DNA of 64,000 bases from positions 83,835,969 through 83,899,968 of the forward strand of contig JAQMRL010000003.1 in assembly GCA_035578175.1 (NCBI GenBank), in the 5' to 3' direction. The DNA is from Catonia carolina (taxonomy: Eukaryota; Arthropoda; Insecta; Hemiptera; Achilidae). A program made the translations under genes and the position numbers. The notes under the pieces were generated by a model. That model was not told where the DNA came from and searched no databases. It was given only the letters and a program-made list of their open reading frames with translations. This document shows positions 33,600 through 44,384 of the stretch, piece by piece (within the stretch, counting starts at the first letter, position 1; each line of letters begins with the position of its first letter).

Positions 33600-34430
33600 C
33601 TTTTTCTTATCACACGATCAACCAATTAAATGACTGAATCATTAAAGAACAGAAGATTTAGAGGGGTATACCGTGGACAATTTGAACTGGCACAACTCTT
33701 GCTCTATGTGTACACACAGTTCCACATAAAGTATATCTATAACCTATTCTTTCAAAAAGGTATACAAATGCCTACAACCTTATTTTAATGGACAAACATA
33801 CAAATAATTATTTCATTTTAAAATAGCTATGTATTTAATTTGTCCCAGTAAAAATTTAAATTATAAATTACAAGAACTAAACTGCAGAAACTCACTAAAC
33901 TATATTCTAGAGACGCACGCAACTAATTAAAAAAAATTGGCTGAATATGTTATAATGAACAGAAAATCATATAATGAAAACAAATTAGTCAATCATCATG
34001 TCGGACAGATTATTAATAACAGCGAAAACAAAGCGTAGTGACTCTGCGTGATTCGCATATTACAGTAGCGATTGTATGCTTTTGTGACTGTACCGTTGTT
34101 GCATGGCGAGGGGCGAAGAGTGGAGTAGATAAATACCGAAGCTGCTTGTACCAATTCGAATTGTCCAAAGTATAAGACACTAATCAGAGTTATCTCCTCT
34201 GAAAGTAATAAATTTCGTAATACAGTCAGACCTTGCGGTAAATGAAATGAAGGTGTCATTTTCAGGGTGGAAAATATATACTTTTCAGAGGGCTTGGCAT
34301 GCTGATAAGCACATTTTTCAACTCAGTGAGGAAGGCAGTGGTAAACCACTCACTCCTCGTTTTTCTTAGTAAAACCTCTAGAGGTGTTTAGGTCATCAGC
34401 CGAAAGGCTGAAGGCTGTGTACCTAAACAA
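33600..34430 (-). repeat. SINE-B copies 7/8: one SINE-B split by a MITE
   Basis: 33603-33668 (CACGATCAACCAATTAAATG ... AGAAGATTTAGAGGGGTA) is the antisense 3' part, and 34173-34430 (TAAGACACTAATCAGAGTTA ... GTCATCAGCCGAAAGGCTG) is the rest. Uninterrupted copies read GTGTAAAAGACAC across the junction, so both pieces are one insertion. Confidence 0.8.
33669..34172. mobile_element. TA-flanked MITE, 504 bp, inside SINE-B
   Basis: Left end TACCGTGGACAATTTGAACT and right end (reverse complement) TACTTTGGACAATTCGAATT give a 22 bp inverted repeat with four mismatches. TA duplications lie at 33667-33668 and 34173-34174. The host SINE-B sequence is restored by removing it. Ends and target fit the Tc1/mariner superfamily. 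No transposase inside. Confidence 0.75.
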
Positions 34431-34546
34431 CAATAGGCCTAAATATAAATCTTCATTCAAAAATAAATCCTTATAATGCATCCTGCAGCTTGAAATCAAT
34501 TCTGTTTCATATAATCAATTTTTACAATAAATTCACTACCTTTTAA

Positions 34547-35169
34547 AGCTGCCTTGATCTCTACTATTTCGACTTACACGTGTTTTGGTGGATCCACCAT
34601 CATCAGAGTTCACAACATCATTTGGAACGTTAAAATGTTTATTTAAAATACGAGGTGTGGCTATTAAATAACGAGACTGACGTAAAAAATTTTATTTTTA
34701 TTTTATACATAATCACTTATTGTCACCTTCAGGATAGACTCCTCTATCCCTACAATGCTCCATGCAAATTCCATTGTTGGAAACAGTGCTGGAAGTCATC
34801 TTCTGTCAGCTCCTTCAGGACACGTGCCACTTTCTCCTTTACAGCTTCCACAGACTCAAATCTTGTCCCTTTTAATACAGATTCCACCTTAGGGAACAGG
34901 TATTTTTACAACGTCAGTCTCCTAATTTAATAGCCACACCTCACAGAAGATATTACATCTTCAGTCATCTATATGGAATTGTCTAAAATCTAAAACATTT
35001 TATGTACACGATTGAAGATGTAATATGTATTCTCTATAAATTATAAATAAACATTTTAAAGTTTTAAATGATATTGTGAACTATGATGATGGTGGATCCA
35101 CCGAAACACGTGTAAGTAGAAATAGTAGAATAAGTAGAATAGTAGAAATAGAGAATAGTTAAGGCAGCT
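34547..35169. mobile_element. TAA-flanked inverted-repeat element holding a mariner MITE
   Basis: Ends AGCTGCCTT... and (reverse complement) AGCTGCCTT..., with TAA at 34544-34546 and 35170-35172. Farther in, the arms share ACTTACACGTGTTT(T/C)GGTG then GATCCACCATCATC for roughly 100 bp. The right arm carries extra TAGTAGAA-type tandem units. A 293 bp mariner MITE sits at 34651-34943, leaving about 330 bp. A three-base TAA duplication suits PIF/Harbinger, but this is inference. Confidence 0.65.
34651..34943 (-). mobile_element. Mariner deletion derivative, 293 bp
   Basis: Left end CGAGGTGTGGCTATTAAATA and right end ...TAATAGCCACACCTC are mariner-family inverted repeats shared with 48860 and 54798. 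Between them, minus strand, is only the last part of the transposase (about 60 codons; VLKELTEDDFQHCFQQW-like) joined to the other terminus. TA precedes the left end (34649-34650); the right TA has mutated. Confidence 0.8.
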
Positions 35170-35172
35170 TAA

Positions 35173-38162
35173 CCCTACAGCCGGCAATAACATTTTTCTA
35201 GACCGGCAGAGAATTTCTAGTCACCGAACCGTAAAAAAATCATTAAACTTTGCTATAAATCACAAACCTTGTCACGTGACGTCGAAATAACAAGAAAACT
35301 TAGGAAAATAGAATAAATACATAACTGAAATTTTAATCTGACAGTAAGGGATGCTGAAACTATTTGAAAATAATTTTTAGACAAATTTTTTTTTTAATTT
35401 CAGATGACACGACTGTTTAAAATTTTCTAATGCTCTACTTTCAAAATGCATTATATACGTACGAATCTTTACTTTTAATGTTAATTTCAAAATAAATCCA
35501 AAAAACCAATTTATGTTAAAAACTGAAGAAAATATAAACAAAACACATTATGTAAACCAAGAAATAACCAAATTCAGTTTTAGGATAGTGGTTTAATTAG
35601 AGAAACACAAGCAGAATAAGCAACTAAAACTATTGTATTGTACGTAATAATTTACTTAATACATTACTAAACCATTCTACAAAACAACAACGCTGTCTGT
35701 AGATGAAATTAAAACTAAAACAACATTGTAACGCTATGAAGCAAATTCAATTTTGCGACGCGACCGGTTCAAGAAACGGTAACATCGTCTCAAAATCGAC
35801 GATTGCCGGCTCTAGAGTCAAAAGGTTAGTGAAATTTATTGTATAAATTTGTTATATAAGAAGAAAAATAAATCTGTAATTACGTTTAGTTATTTTTTTA
35901 AAATATGTAAAAATAAATTAAAAGGAAATTTATAATAATTATTTAACTATAACTCGACGACAAAAACAAATAGTTTACTGTTGGTAAAATGAGGTAAGTA
36001 GAACATAAAATGCATTTCAAAATTTCAATCACGCTTATCACATGGTGTCTGCCCTTAAGGGGTAGACATAATGACTCGCCAATTTTTAAAATAATCAGTA
36101 TATTATGTAAAAACATACAAGTTGAATAAACAACTTAAGCAAGTGTGAACAGAGTAAATACTAGTTAGCTAGGTCATCATCTCCTATCTGTAAGCGTTTT
36201 AAAGTACCAGGTGTAATTATTTTCAGTTTTGTGTTATAAAATGCAGTTCAAGCAAAAACTAAAATCAGGTCATGTTTTTGTTAAAAACTATAAAATGTAA
36301 AATAGGCAGAATATTATTGTAATAGACATTTTATGATGTTAGTATTCTTTGAGTTTTTCTTTCTTTTATGGCGATTGTTGGTTTAATTTTTATTGTTTTA
36401 AAATGTTTATCTTAATGAATGTTAACCCCATTTAGTTAAAGAATGACGTCGTTAGGCGTACAAGATTTACCTTTTTCTATTCTGTAACGCACTGATAAGT
36501 CTACTCACTGACGAAGAGGAATTATCTTCCTACTGCCCTATAATACGAGCGCAATACCTGCATTTTGTCAGTAAATTATGCTAAAGACCCTAGCTAACCA
36601 AGACTATAATCGTCTACTTACAATTCAGGACTTAAGTATTTTATCGTTTTATTATCTACAGGACTAAAGAATAAGTATTCCACAGAACTACAGAATTGAT
36701 ATTCTAACCTGTAGTCTACAGTTTTAGTAGTACCATAGGTGTATTTTGTTCTCATAAATCATTTCATGAAAACGAAGTTACGATTAACTTCGATTAAGTT
36801 ACGATTAACTTATTGTTTTGCTAAGTAAAATGTCTAGAATTTTTTTTATTAATTTCTGTAAATACCATTTAAAATCAGTTACATTATTTAACTTTTGGTA
36901 AATTTTATAGCAGTAGAAAAAAATCTTGATGAAGATTAACCCCACTTGTGTTACTCCAATTTAAAAATTAACTCTAGGAGGAACAGGTCATTTTACAAAC
37001 CCCGTAAGTCACAAAACTAATTATTCGGGAAAAAAACATAAAACACATTTTACATGTTGTCGATTATCAATTCACTTGAAAAAATTAAAATTATTTAAAA
37101 AAATTGTACGATTATTTCTGACCCTTGGTGGTCTCTTCCACATGGAAAAATTTTAAATATTATTTTTAATGGTTTCTCATTTTCATTGACTTTTGGTGTT
37201 TCTCAAATGAACGTACCTTTATTTCTATATTTACTGAATTTCTACACTATTTATAAGCAGTTACTTTAGGAAACAGATTTTTACATTAAATATATCTGTG
37301 TGAGATATTATAATAATTACATTTATTTAAAATATAATCAATATTTACAATAAAAATTCATTATAATCGCTTAAATTTTAACATTTTGTCTGAATATTAA
37401 AAATAAATTGTGGAAAACAATAAAATAAAATTACCCTACAATTATTCATAACATGTATATGTATATGTAATAATTCAAAATTAAATTTGTTTTGTCTGAT
37501 ATGAGATATCAATAGTTGTGAATTTTTTTTTTATTAATTTGTTTTAACACTACATTAAATCTAGCAAATATGTTGAAAATTTGACAAAATGCAAGAGTTC
37601 TTAATACTTCTATTAAAATTTTTATTGAGTTTGGATAGCTGTTTTTTTTAGAAGCTCTATTGCTTTTAATATTTTGTGTAGTTATTTAATTACATTTTAT
37701 TATCAGTACTAAATCGTAACTTCCAAGATAGGAAATGAACAGAAAGTTTTATATAATAATGATACCTTACATTTTTCAATGTTTAATGTATAAGTAACAG
37801 CAATTTTTTCTTAAACATTTTTCCTACATTTTATTAATAATAAACCTTGTACGATGTGGAGAAAATTGATCTATCCAACTATGGTTAGATGTTTAGTTCT
37901 ATTTATAGAGTAGTTGTGTTCTTTTTTTATCTAATAATAATTGTAAAACGGCGCTTGCTGCACGTCACGGCAAACTAGAGTTTAATTTCTTACACAGTCT
38001 TATACGTTGAAAGCAAATCACGCTGTACAAAAAGCTAATTAGTGCTGAAATAATATAATAAAGCTTTAAGTTTTGATCTAATGACCGCCGAAATACTAAA
38101 AGGAAAATCATTTGTTTCCGTAACACTTGCTCGTATCTTTAAAGCCATTTTTTATACCTCAT
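35173..38162. other. Longest unassigned stretch; AT-rich
   Basis: I see no ORF, LINE block, SINE or paired terminal repeats. At 36774-36811 ACGAAGTTACGATTAACTT is partly duplicated as GATTAAGTTACGATTAACTT. Otherwise unremarkable. Confidence 0.5.
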
Positions 38163-38745
38163 ATCCCACCCACTGGGTTGGTCTAGAGGTAAAGTCGTTG
38201 AAGCGAGTCAGCTCTTTAACAGCTGATTTTCGGAGATGTAGGATCTTGGTTTAAATCCTAGTAAAGGCAGTTACTTTTAGATGGATTTGAATACTATACA
38301 GTGCTTACCGGTGTAAAGCCTGATTTTCGTTAGGAGAGCGCTGCGCAAAACGTACGTGTGCATTAGTATAGTCTTGTATGTACTGCAATAGTGCAGCAAA
38401 TGTAATCAACAATGGAACAGCATGCCTACAATATATAATGTGTGTTGTCAATTTTCAACAATACTTTGACTGTACATCTAACTGTAAGTTGGGGGGGGGA
38501 GGGGCACGCAGGGTCCAAGTCAAGTATGCGCATGCGTAGCCCAGCGCTCACAGCAATTTGGCCAGGCCTTTACTTTGATGGTTTGGTTTCAATTATAGTA
38601 CATACCTCTCAGGAATGGTCGGCTTGAGTCTGTACAAGACTACACCTCATTAACATATCATACATAAATCATCCTCATCTCTTTGGGCCATGTTGCTTAT
38701 TGTTCTGAATTTAACTGATTGCAACGTACACCTATGGAGATTATT
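38163..38745 (+). repeat. SINE-A copy split by a MITE
   Basis: Head CACTGGGTTGGTCTAGAGGT through GGATTTGAATACTATACAGT and CTTACCGGTGTA, then, after 38570, TACTTTGATGGTTTGG to GAACTGATTGCAACGTAC-like end. The interruption falls between TTACCGGTG and TACTTTGATGG, contiguous in other copies. Confidence 0.8.
38316..38570. mobile_element. TA-flanked MITE, 255 bp, inside SINE-A
   Basis: TA at 38314-38315 and 38571-38572 flank it. Ends AAGCCTGATTTTCG and (reverse complement) AAGGCCTGGCCAAATT are weak inverted repeats, with a better matched GAGCGCTG plus GCGCAT-like words about 30 bp in. It contains GGGGGGGGAGGGGC near 38493. Boundaries are secure because the host SINE is known; family is not. Confidence 0.65.
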
Positions 38746-39097
38746 AAAAATATCCCATTCAGTGGAATAGTAATCAGTGCTAATTGTACGTTCAAAAACA
38801 CAGGTGAAAACTCTTATAAACCTAACTCGTATAGGCTAGTTTCTCTACTTCCATTGTGTTCAAAAGTATTCGAAAAGGTAGATTAATACAAAATACTTCT
38901 AGTAATTCTAGATAGTTACGTACATTCTTATCAATTTAGTTTTAAATCTCAAAACTCCACTGTACACAAGTTACATAGAGTAACAGATTATATAGGGTTT
39001 TGAAAGAAAACTCTATGTTACGCATATTTCTCGAAGTTGTTCAAACATTCGATTGAGTTTGGCATCAAGTGCTTCTATTTTAACTCAAAAGTTATTT

Positions 39098-39919
39098 TAC
39101 TTTCCCTTGCCCTGTATGAATAGTTCTATATACAAAAGGAAAGTACTGTACACGCGCCAGCTGATGATCTCTGTCGCCTGGGGAAGTGGGGCGGGTGGCG
39201 TAATAGAATGCGAGTAATATATTTGTCTTATCGTGCAGTACAAAAACATTTAGTCATCGTGTAAATATTATTATTATGTCTATGTATTAATTTATTATAG
39301 GCCTACTTAGGTTACTTTATAATGACAAGAACATTATGATAAATGTTTTTTTTTATGAATAGTATAATCTTTCACTGCATTCCGTAACAGAAATTCCTCA
39401 CACGGATCACGAGCTGACGCACTTATAGTACGTATTGTTTTCATATCGATTTTTCGAAATCGAGTTTTCACCGGTAAACACCTTTTCAGGCCCACTGAAA
39501 AAAAGAAAACATGTTTTTAGCCATTGATCTGTGTGTGAACAAAATATCTCAAGAACGGAATATTGTACAATTAGTGATTTCCTGTATTTTGCTCATCAAA
39601 ATCGGTAAAAAAATTATTTTTTTAAATTACAGCCTTAGTATGCATTTTACCACAAAAGTGTATTATAGGCCTGATTAAAGTTATAGAAAACAAGAAAATT
39701 ACAACTGTTATTTTAAGCACTTTCTTCTACAGATTAGCATCGATTAATTTTTTTCGTAATTTTAAGTCGAACAGAGGTTGATTTTCATTTTGTGTCATTC
39801 ATTCATGATTAAAATAAGTTATTTTTTCATATAACATTGTTTACTCATGATTAGACATAGGTTATATTGTTTATTATTAACATTGACAAGAAAAAGTTGT
39901 ATAAGTGTTTCACTCCAGA
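39098..39919 (-). mobile_element. HINE-like element, interrupted copy inside the Jockey relic
   Basis: Begins ACTTTCCCTTGCCCTGTATG and ends GTGTTTCACTCCAG. Conserved blocks: TTTCGAAATCGAGTTTTCAC, ACATGTTTTTAGCCATTGAT, CATTCATGATTAAAATAAG. The CA array has shrunk to a few repeats. A 275 bp insert interrupts it at 39151-39425. Confidence 0.8.
39151..39425. mobile_element. Insert in HINE-like copy, possible MITE (~275 bp)
   Basis: The host reads AGGAAAGTACTG | ... | TATTGTTTTCAT, so TACTG/TATTG may be a 5 bp duplication. The ends share GCGCCAGCTGATGATC versus (reverse complement) GCGTCAGCTCGTGATC about 6-12 bp in. Superfamily unknown. Confidence 0.45.
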
Positions 39920-40084
39920 TTATTCTTATATTTTGATATTAAATATTTCCTGATATCGTTTCTTTGGAGTGCATGGAAATAATGTCATAATTTTAATTAA
40001 TACTATCAAAGCTGGAATGCTTCAAGGTTCAATCTTTTCCTTCATACAACTTTTACAGTGACTTTTAGATCAGTTTAATTTAGA

Positions 40085-41220
40085 TAGATAGAAATCAATT
40101 TTTTAGAGATCGGAAGAAATGAAGTAGATGGTGTTGAAGCTGTTAAAGAAAACGATTTTTACTCCACGAATAGAAGTGAATTTTAAAATGGTGTATTAAA
40201 ATTAACTACCTATCGCTAATTTTAAGCTAATAAGTTTACAAGAAAAATCAGTTCGTTTAAATGTGCCAACATGTTTTTAAAATGAACGACTTGGATATTT
40301 TATAAAATATGTCGTTAAATTTGCATAATAAACTGAAATAAAATTACATTGATCTTTCTTAATCTTAAAATTTTAACCCAAAATGATTCAAATTGATAAT
40401 TTATTTCAATATCTCCTGAAATAATCACGTTCGTTCTATATATTATTTTATAATAAAATTTATAACCCAGTCCGTAAACTTTATAAAAATTCATTTCCGC
40501 TTTGTAAAAAATAAAAAAATAATCATGATAATGAAGCGGGTTTTTAATATCGATCGAAAGAGAGGAATCGGCGATGAAGAAAGAATACATATCAGATTAA
40601 TTCGCAAGATTTGTGTCTGTAATTGACAGATTTTACATTTAAAGATAATGCTGTATTTGATATAACATAGTAACACAGAATTTCGTGATATTGTTATGTA
40701 TCATGATATTTTTTGATTGAGTTTTCATCTTTATCGTGTTGGCAAGACTGTAATAATTGATGCCGATCTATTTCAAAATTAAGATAACGTATTATTGTTT
40801 TAAGGTTACAACCGTTAAATACTAAGATTTATTATTTATTTGTTTTTTTTTATTTTATTTTTATTATTGTACTAATATTGTTTATTACAGTATCATCTTA
40901 CTGATGTATTTATTTGTGTGTGTTTGTAAATGGGAACCGTAACCTTTCTCACGAATATATTTTTAAATCTATTTTATGTATTTCTTTATTTTTATTTATT
41001 TATTACCAAATTTATTTTATACTTTACATCTTAATTTTAAATTCACGCATAAATAAATATTAACGAAGATACACCATCAAATATAATTTACGGTTTATTC
41101 CGTTTTAGTCACATTCTTAACTATTTCTTAAATTTATTATAACATAAAATTTTTGTCCAAAACTGGGTAACATCTGACACTATCTAGGAGTTGAAGTGTA
41201 ATTATTAGCTTATGAAAAAA
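40085..41220. other. Unassigned DNA within the Jockey relic
   Basis: AT-rich insertion of about 1.1 kb between RT blocks normally about 90 bp apart. Minus-strand frames at 40315-40676 have no recognisable family. Ends could not be paired by eye. Confidence 0.35.
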
Positions 41221-41395
41221 TTAGTTTTGATATTGAGTTCCTGACAGAAATAATAAAACAGCCAATATTACAGACGACACTGCTGTTTCATAAGCCATGA
41301 CGATCCAGCTACAGCATCTAAGAATCTGAAAAAATATTTGGACAAATCAAGACTGACATAGTAAATTACGTATGAAACCAATTTTACTTTTTTTG

Positions 41396-41527
41396 CTTTC
41401 TCTTGTCTATATGAATATATAGGAAGGAAAGTATTGTTTTCATGTCGATTTTTCGAAATCGAGTTTTCACCGGATCTATACGTTTTCAGACCCCCTGAAC
41501 CCAAAAAAAACATGTTTTTAGCGATTG

Positions 41528-41578
<51 letters not shown>

Positions 41579-42349
41579 CAAAATATCTCAAGAACGGAAC
41601 ATCGTACGAACTTGAAACTTGAAACTTAAGTTACATACCCTTACCGGACCCGACACGAACATATTCATCAAAATCGGTCAACCGGAAGTAGTAGTTTATT
41701 CGTATAATTTTTCACTTTTTTGCGATTTTCTCAAAAACAGGTCCTACGATTTTTTTAAAAATCGCCTCATTTACTCAATTTTTTATTCTCTAAAAGATAG
41801 GGTAGGCGCCATGTTTGCTGAAATTCTTGGTGAGGGTGTTTTTACGTAAAAAAGTGTTTTTTTAAGATTACGGCTTTATTATTAATTTTAGAGCAAAAAT
41901 GTATATAATAAAAGTTGTAGAGAATTTAAAAAACCTACAACTTTTATTTCAAGCATTTTTTGTATAACGCTTAGTTTAGCGGTAATTAGCGATTTTCTGT
42001 TTTTTCTCATGAAAACGTGTGAAAAATCGATTTTTTTAAGATTTCGGCTTTAGTATGCACTTTACGACAAAAGTGTATATAATAAAATTTATAGAAAATT
42101 AAGAGATCTACAACTTTTATTTAGAGAATTTTTCTCTACAGAGCCTAGTTTAGCGTGAAAGTGTGATTTTCCGTTTTTTTAAGCCAAATTGAGTTCGATT
42201 TTCATTTTGCGTCATTCACTCATGATTAAAATAAGGTTATGTTTTTCAGGTTAGTTTTTGTTTATATCTAATATTTTATTAATAATGTTAGGTTTATTAT
42301 TAATTATTTGCATTGGCAAGAGAAAGTTGTGTGAGTGTTTCACACCAGA
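41396..42349 (-). mobile_element. HINE-like element, near-complete copy
   Basis: From GCTTTCTCTTGTCTATATGA (with hairpin CTATATGAATATATAG) to GTGAGTGTTTCACACCAGA. GT array at 41531-41574. Both CTACAACTTTTAT hairpin modules are present. It begins immediately after the last Jockey RT block. Confidence 0.85.
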
Positions 42350-42379
42350 TTTTTTTAAATAGATTAAAACTGGTCTAAA

Positions 42380-42600
42380 AAAATCATTTGGAAAAATCAC
42401 CCAAATACAAACAGGTCATCAAGGACCACAACCAACGGCTTAGGACACAGAAAAGAGAGTATAAGAAGAGGGAATTTTCAGAAGCAGCCAAACAGAAGCG
42501 TGCTCAGAACATGAGAGAATATCACGCAAAAAAAAACTGAAAGCTTCCAAAATGACTAAAATGGTCCATTGTGGCTAAACAAGCTCAAAAAAACTGGTCT
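42380..42600 (+). other. Coding-like fragment of unknown origin
   Basis: One frame reads VIKDHNQRLRTQKREYKKRE then FSEAAKQKRAQNMREYHAKK before a stop. It is highly charged, Lys/Arg-rich and alpha-helical in character, unlike the surrounding AT-rich noise. It lies between a HINE-like copy and a Jockey tail on the opposite strand. It may be a transposon-protein remnant with a basic region; I do not recognise the family. Confidence 0.3.
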
Positions 42601-42649
42601 AAAAGACCAACCATTAATTTTTCGTTCATATTATCTTAAAAACTAAATA

Positions 42650-43060
42650 CTTAAATTATATATCCATTCAACAATGTTTTATATCTTAACACTAAAATAT
42701 ACGTAAAACTATTTACTACTTTTGCACTTCACATTGCTCAAATTTAACACATCACACTACAATGTTACACTAGTTTTAAGGGCTTCTTCCTCTTAAGCCT
42801 TCTAGGAACCTTTTCATTATCAAGAAGTTGAATTGCTTCAGGATTGATGTGGCCATGTAGACGAGCTTTATGTTTGACATCAAATCTTCTTATCTCACTG
42901 GACACAAAAGGGATGTCCAGATCTCTATGCAGATCACTATTCCTAACGTGCCAAGGTGCATTAATCATAGCTCTCAGTACTTTCTTCTGAATCGTCTGTA
43001 TAATCCTTATCTGACTTTCTGTGGCGCAACCCCAAAGTTGTATACCATAAATCAAGATGG
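42650..43060 (-). pseudogene. Jockey-clade LINE, C-terminal fragment
   Basis: The minus frame 43055-42765 reads IYGIQLWGCATESQIRIIQT, IQKKVLRAMINAPWHVRNSD and LHRDLDIPFVSSEIRRFDVK, then HKARLHGHINPEAIQLLDNE to the stop. This is the standard Jockey post-RT tail, with no stop in about 97 codons. 5'-truncated at ~43060; the 3' UTR is presumed to run to ~42650. Confidence 0.75.
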
Positions 43061-43289
43061 GTTTTCAAATTTGATTATAGATTGTTACTTTTTATGGAAA
43101 GGCAGCTGCGATTAAATATGAAAATTAATTAAAAAATGTGGTGTGAAATACTCACAAGACTTTCCATTGCAAGTATAAATAATGAAAAATATACCCTATG
43201 TTTAATCATGAGTAAACCATGTAATATGAAAAACATAACCTAATTTTAATCATGAATGACGCTAGATGAAAAATAAATTCTTTCAGCTT

Positions 43290-43568
43290 TTTTTATCTGA
43301 GGCGGCGAGAAAAACTCATGTTCACTCCCTCTCGATGGGGGAAGTAGTGTTGGACTCAATTGAGGCGTCCTCGTCCAGCCCCAAGGAGGCTGCAACCGCA
43401 TACCAACCAAAAAGTAGTGTTGGACTCAATTGAGGCGTCCTCGTCCAGCCCCAAAGAGGCCGCAACCGCCTTACCAACCAAAAACCCGCCGCCTGGCCAC
43501 TTGATCCGACATCAGCAAACAACCCTCCACCTCCCTCGGAACTGTTTGTATAATACTACAAGGGAAAA
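43290..43568 (-). mobile_element. R1-like LINE 3' UTR insertion, 15 bp duplication, internal 70 bp duplication
   Basis: AAATTCTTTCAGCTT (43275-43289) and AAATTCTTTCAACTT (43569-43583) flank it, one mismatch in 15. Content matches the 3' UTR at 9361-9600 (GAGGCGGCGAGAAAAACTC, GGACTCAATTGAGGCGTCCT, AACCCGCCGCCTGGCCACTT). A 70 bp unit starting AGTAGTGTTGGACTCAATTG is repeated in tandem at 43343 and 43413; the 9.4 kb copy has one unit. The T-run at the left is the sense-strand poly(A). Frames across this UTR are not genes. Confidence 0.8.
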
Positions 43569-43885
43569 AAATTCTTTCAACTTAAAAATACGGAAAATCA
43601 CTAATTGACACTAAACTAATCTCCGTAGAGAAAAATGGTTGAAACAGGTCTATAAGATGTAAGTTTTAAATTTTCTATAACTTTAAATATATACACTTTT
43701 TTGTACAATGTACACGTACTAAGGCTGCAATTTTAAGGATATCCCATTTTTTCAAACGATTTTGAAGGAAAAAATTCATAAATTCACTAAATGGCGCTAT
43801 AATTAACGTTGTAGAAAAAATTTGAGATAAAACTTTTGTAGGTTTTTAGTTTTCTACAATTTTAATAATATTGTTATAATGAAGT

Positions 43886-44270
43886 GGTGAAAATAAAATC
43901 AGCTGGTCATAAACAGCTGATTGATTAAACATAAAAACGAAGGTTTGCATTGTTGGGACGCGGCCGCGGTTTGAATGGCTGACGTGTTAGTGGTCTAAAT
44001 TGTACGGGATTCTTCGTTACGGTGAAGTTTGTTATTTTGTCAACAGACATTGTATTTAATGTTTAATTTGGTAAGGGATATTGTTTATTTTATTTTATTG
44101 TTAATAAATTGCGTGAATTGCTTGTTTTAATTGTTTAAGAACTTATTTTCATAAACTCATTATATTCATTGTTGTCGTTTGTAAAGGTTAGTTTTTTCTT
44201 GTCAAATAATTTTGTTAAATGAACATATGTGAAATAATTAAATTAAAGTTTACAATTTTACTTTACTATA
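43886..44270. other. Unassigned insert in HINE-like copy, with CpG-rich core
   Basis: The host family is interrupted between ...ATTTTAATAATATTGTTATA and ...CATTTTTCCCCTTAAATTCA. It contains a hairpin AATCAGCTG/CAGCTGATT (43902-43927) and GGGACGCGGCCGCGG, unusually GC-rich. AATATTGT on the left and ACAATATA on the right may be inverted ends. Not classified. Confidence 0.4.
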
Positions 44271-44384
44271 ACGAGTTGTAACAATATACTTACATTTTTC
44301 CCCTTAAATTCATATTTAGGCCGCAATCCTAAAAAAAATGTTTATCACGAGAGCACACCCTACCCAAGAATTACAGCAGACATA

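Larger units (their letters stand above)
38755..41385 (+). pseudogene. Jockey-clade LINE RT relic, split into three pieces
   Basis: Piece 1 (38755-39075) reads SYKPNSYRLVSLLPLCSKVF, then DSYVHSYQFSFKSQNSTVHK and LHRVTDYI: the fingers and first palm block. Piece 2 (40010-40080) reads KAGMLQGSIFSF, equivalent to AGVPQGSVLSP. Piece 3 (41225-41385) reads ANITDDTAVS then DDPATASKNLKKYLDKSRL, covering the YADD active-site block (first residues altered). A HINE-like element (39098-39919) separates 1 and 2; about 1.1 kb of unassigned DNA separates 2 and 3. Another HINE-like copy begins directly after piece 3. Dead. Confidence 0.7.

Noticed and set aside
40315..40676. Minus-strand frames of 61-91 codons
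   Set aside because: AT-rich, Ile/Phe/Lys-dominated composition with no motif; overlapping frames; likely chance.
43322..43608. Pro/Arg-rich plus frame and Gly/Trp-rich minus frame
   Set aside because: They read through an R1-like LINE 3' UTR with a tandem duplication; the same UTR elsewhere is not open.
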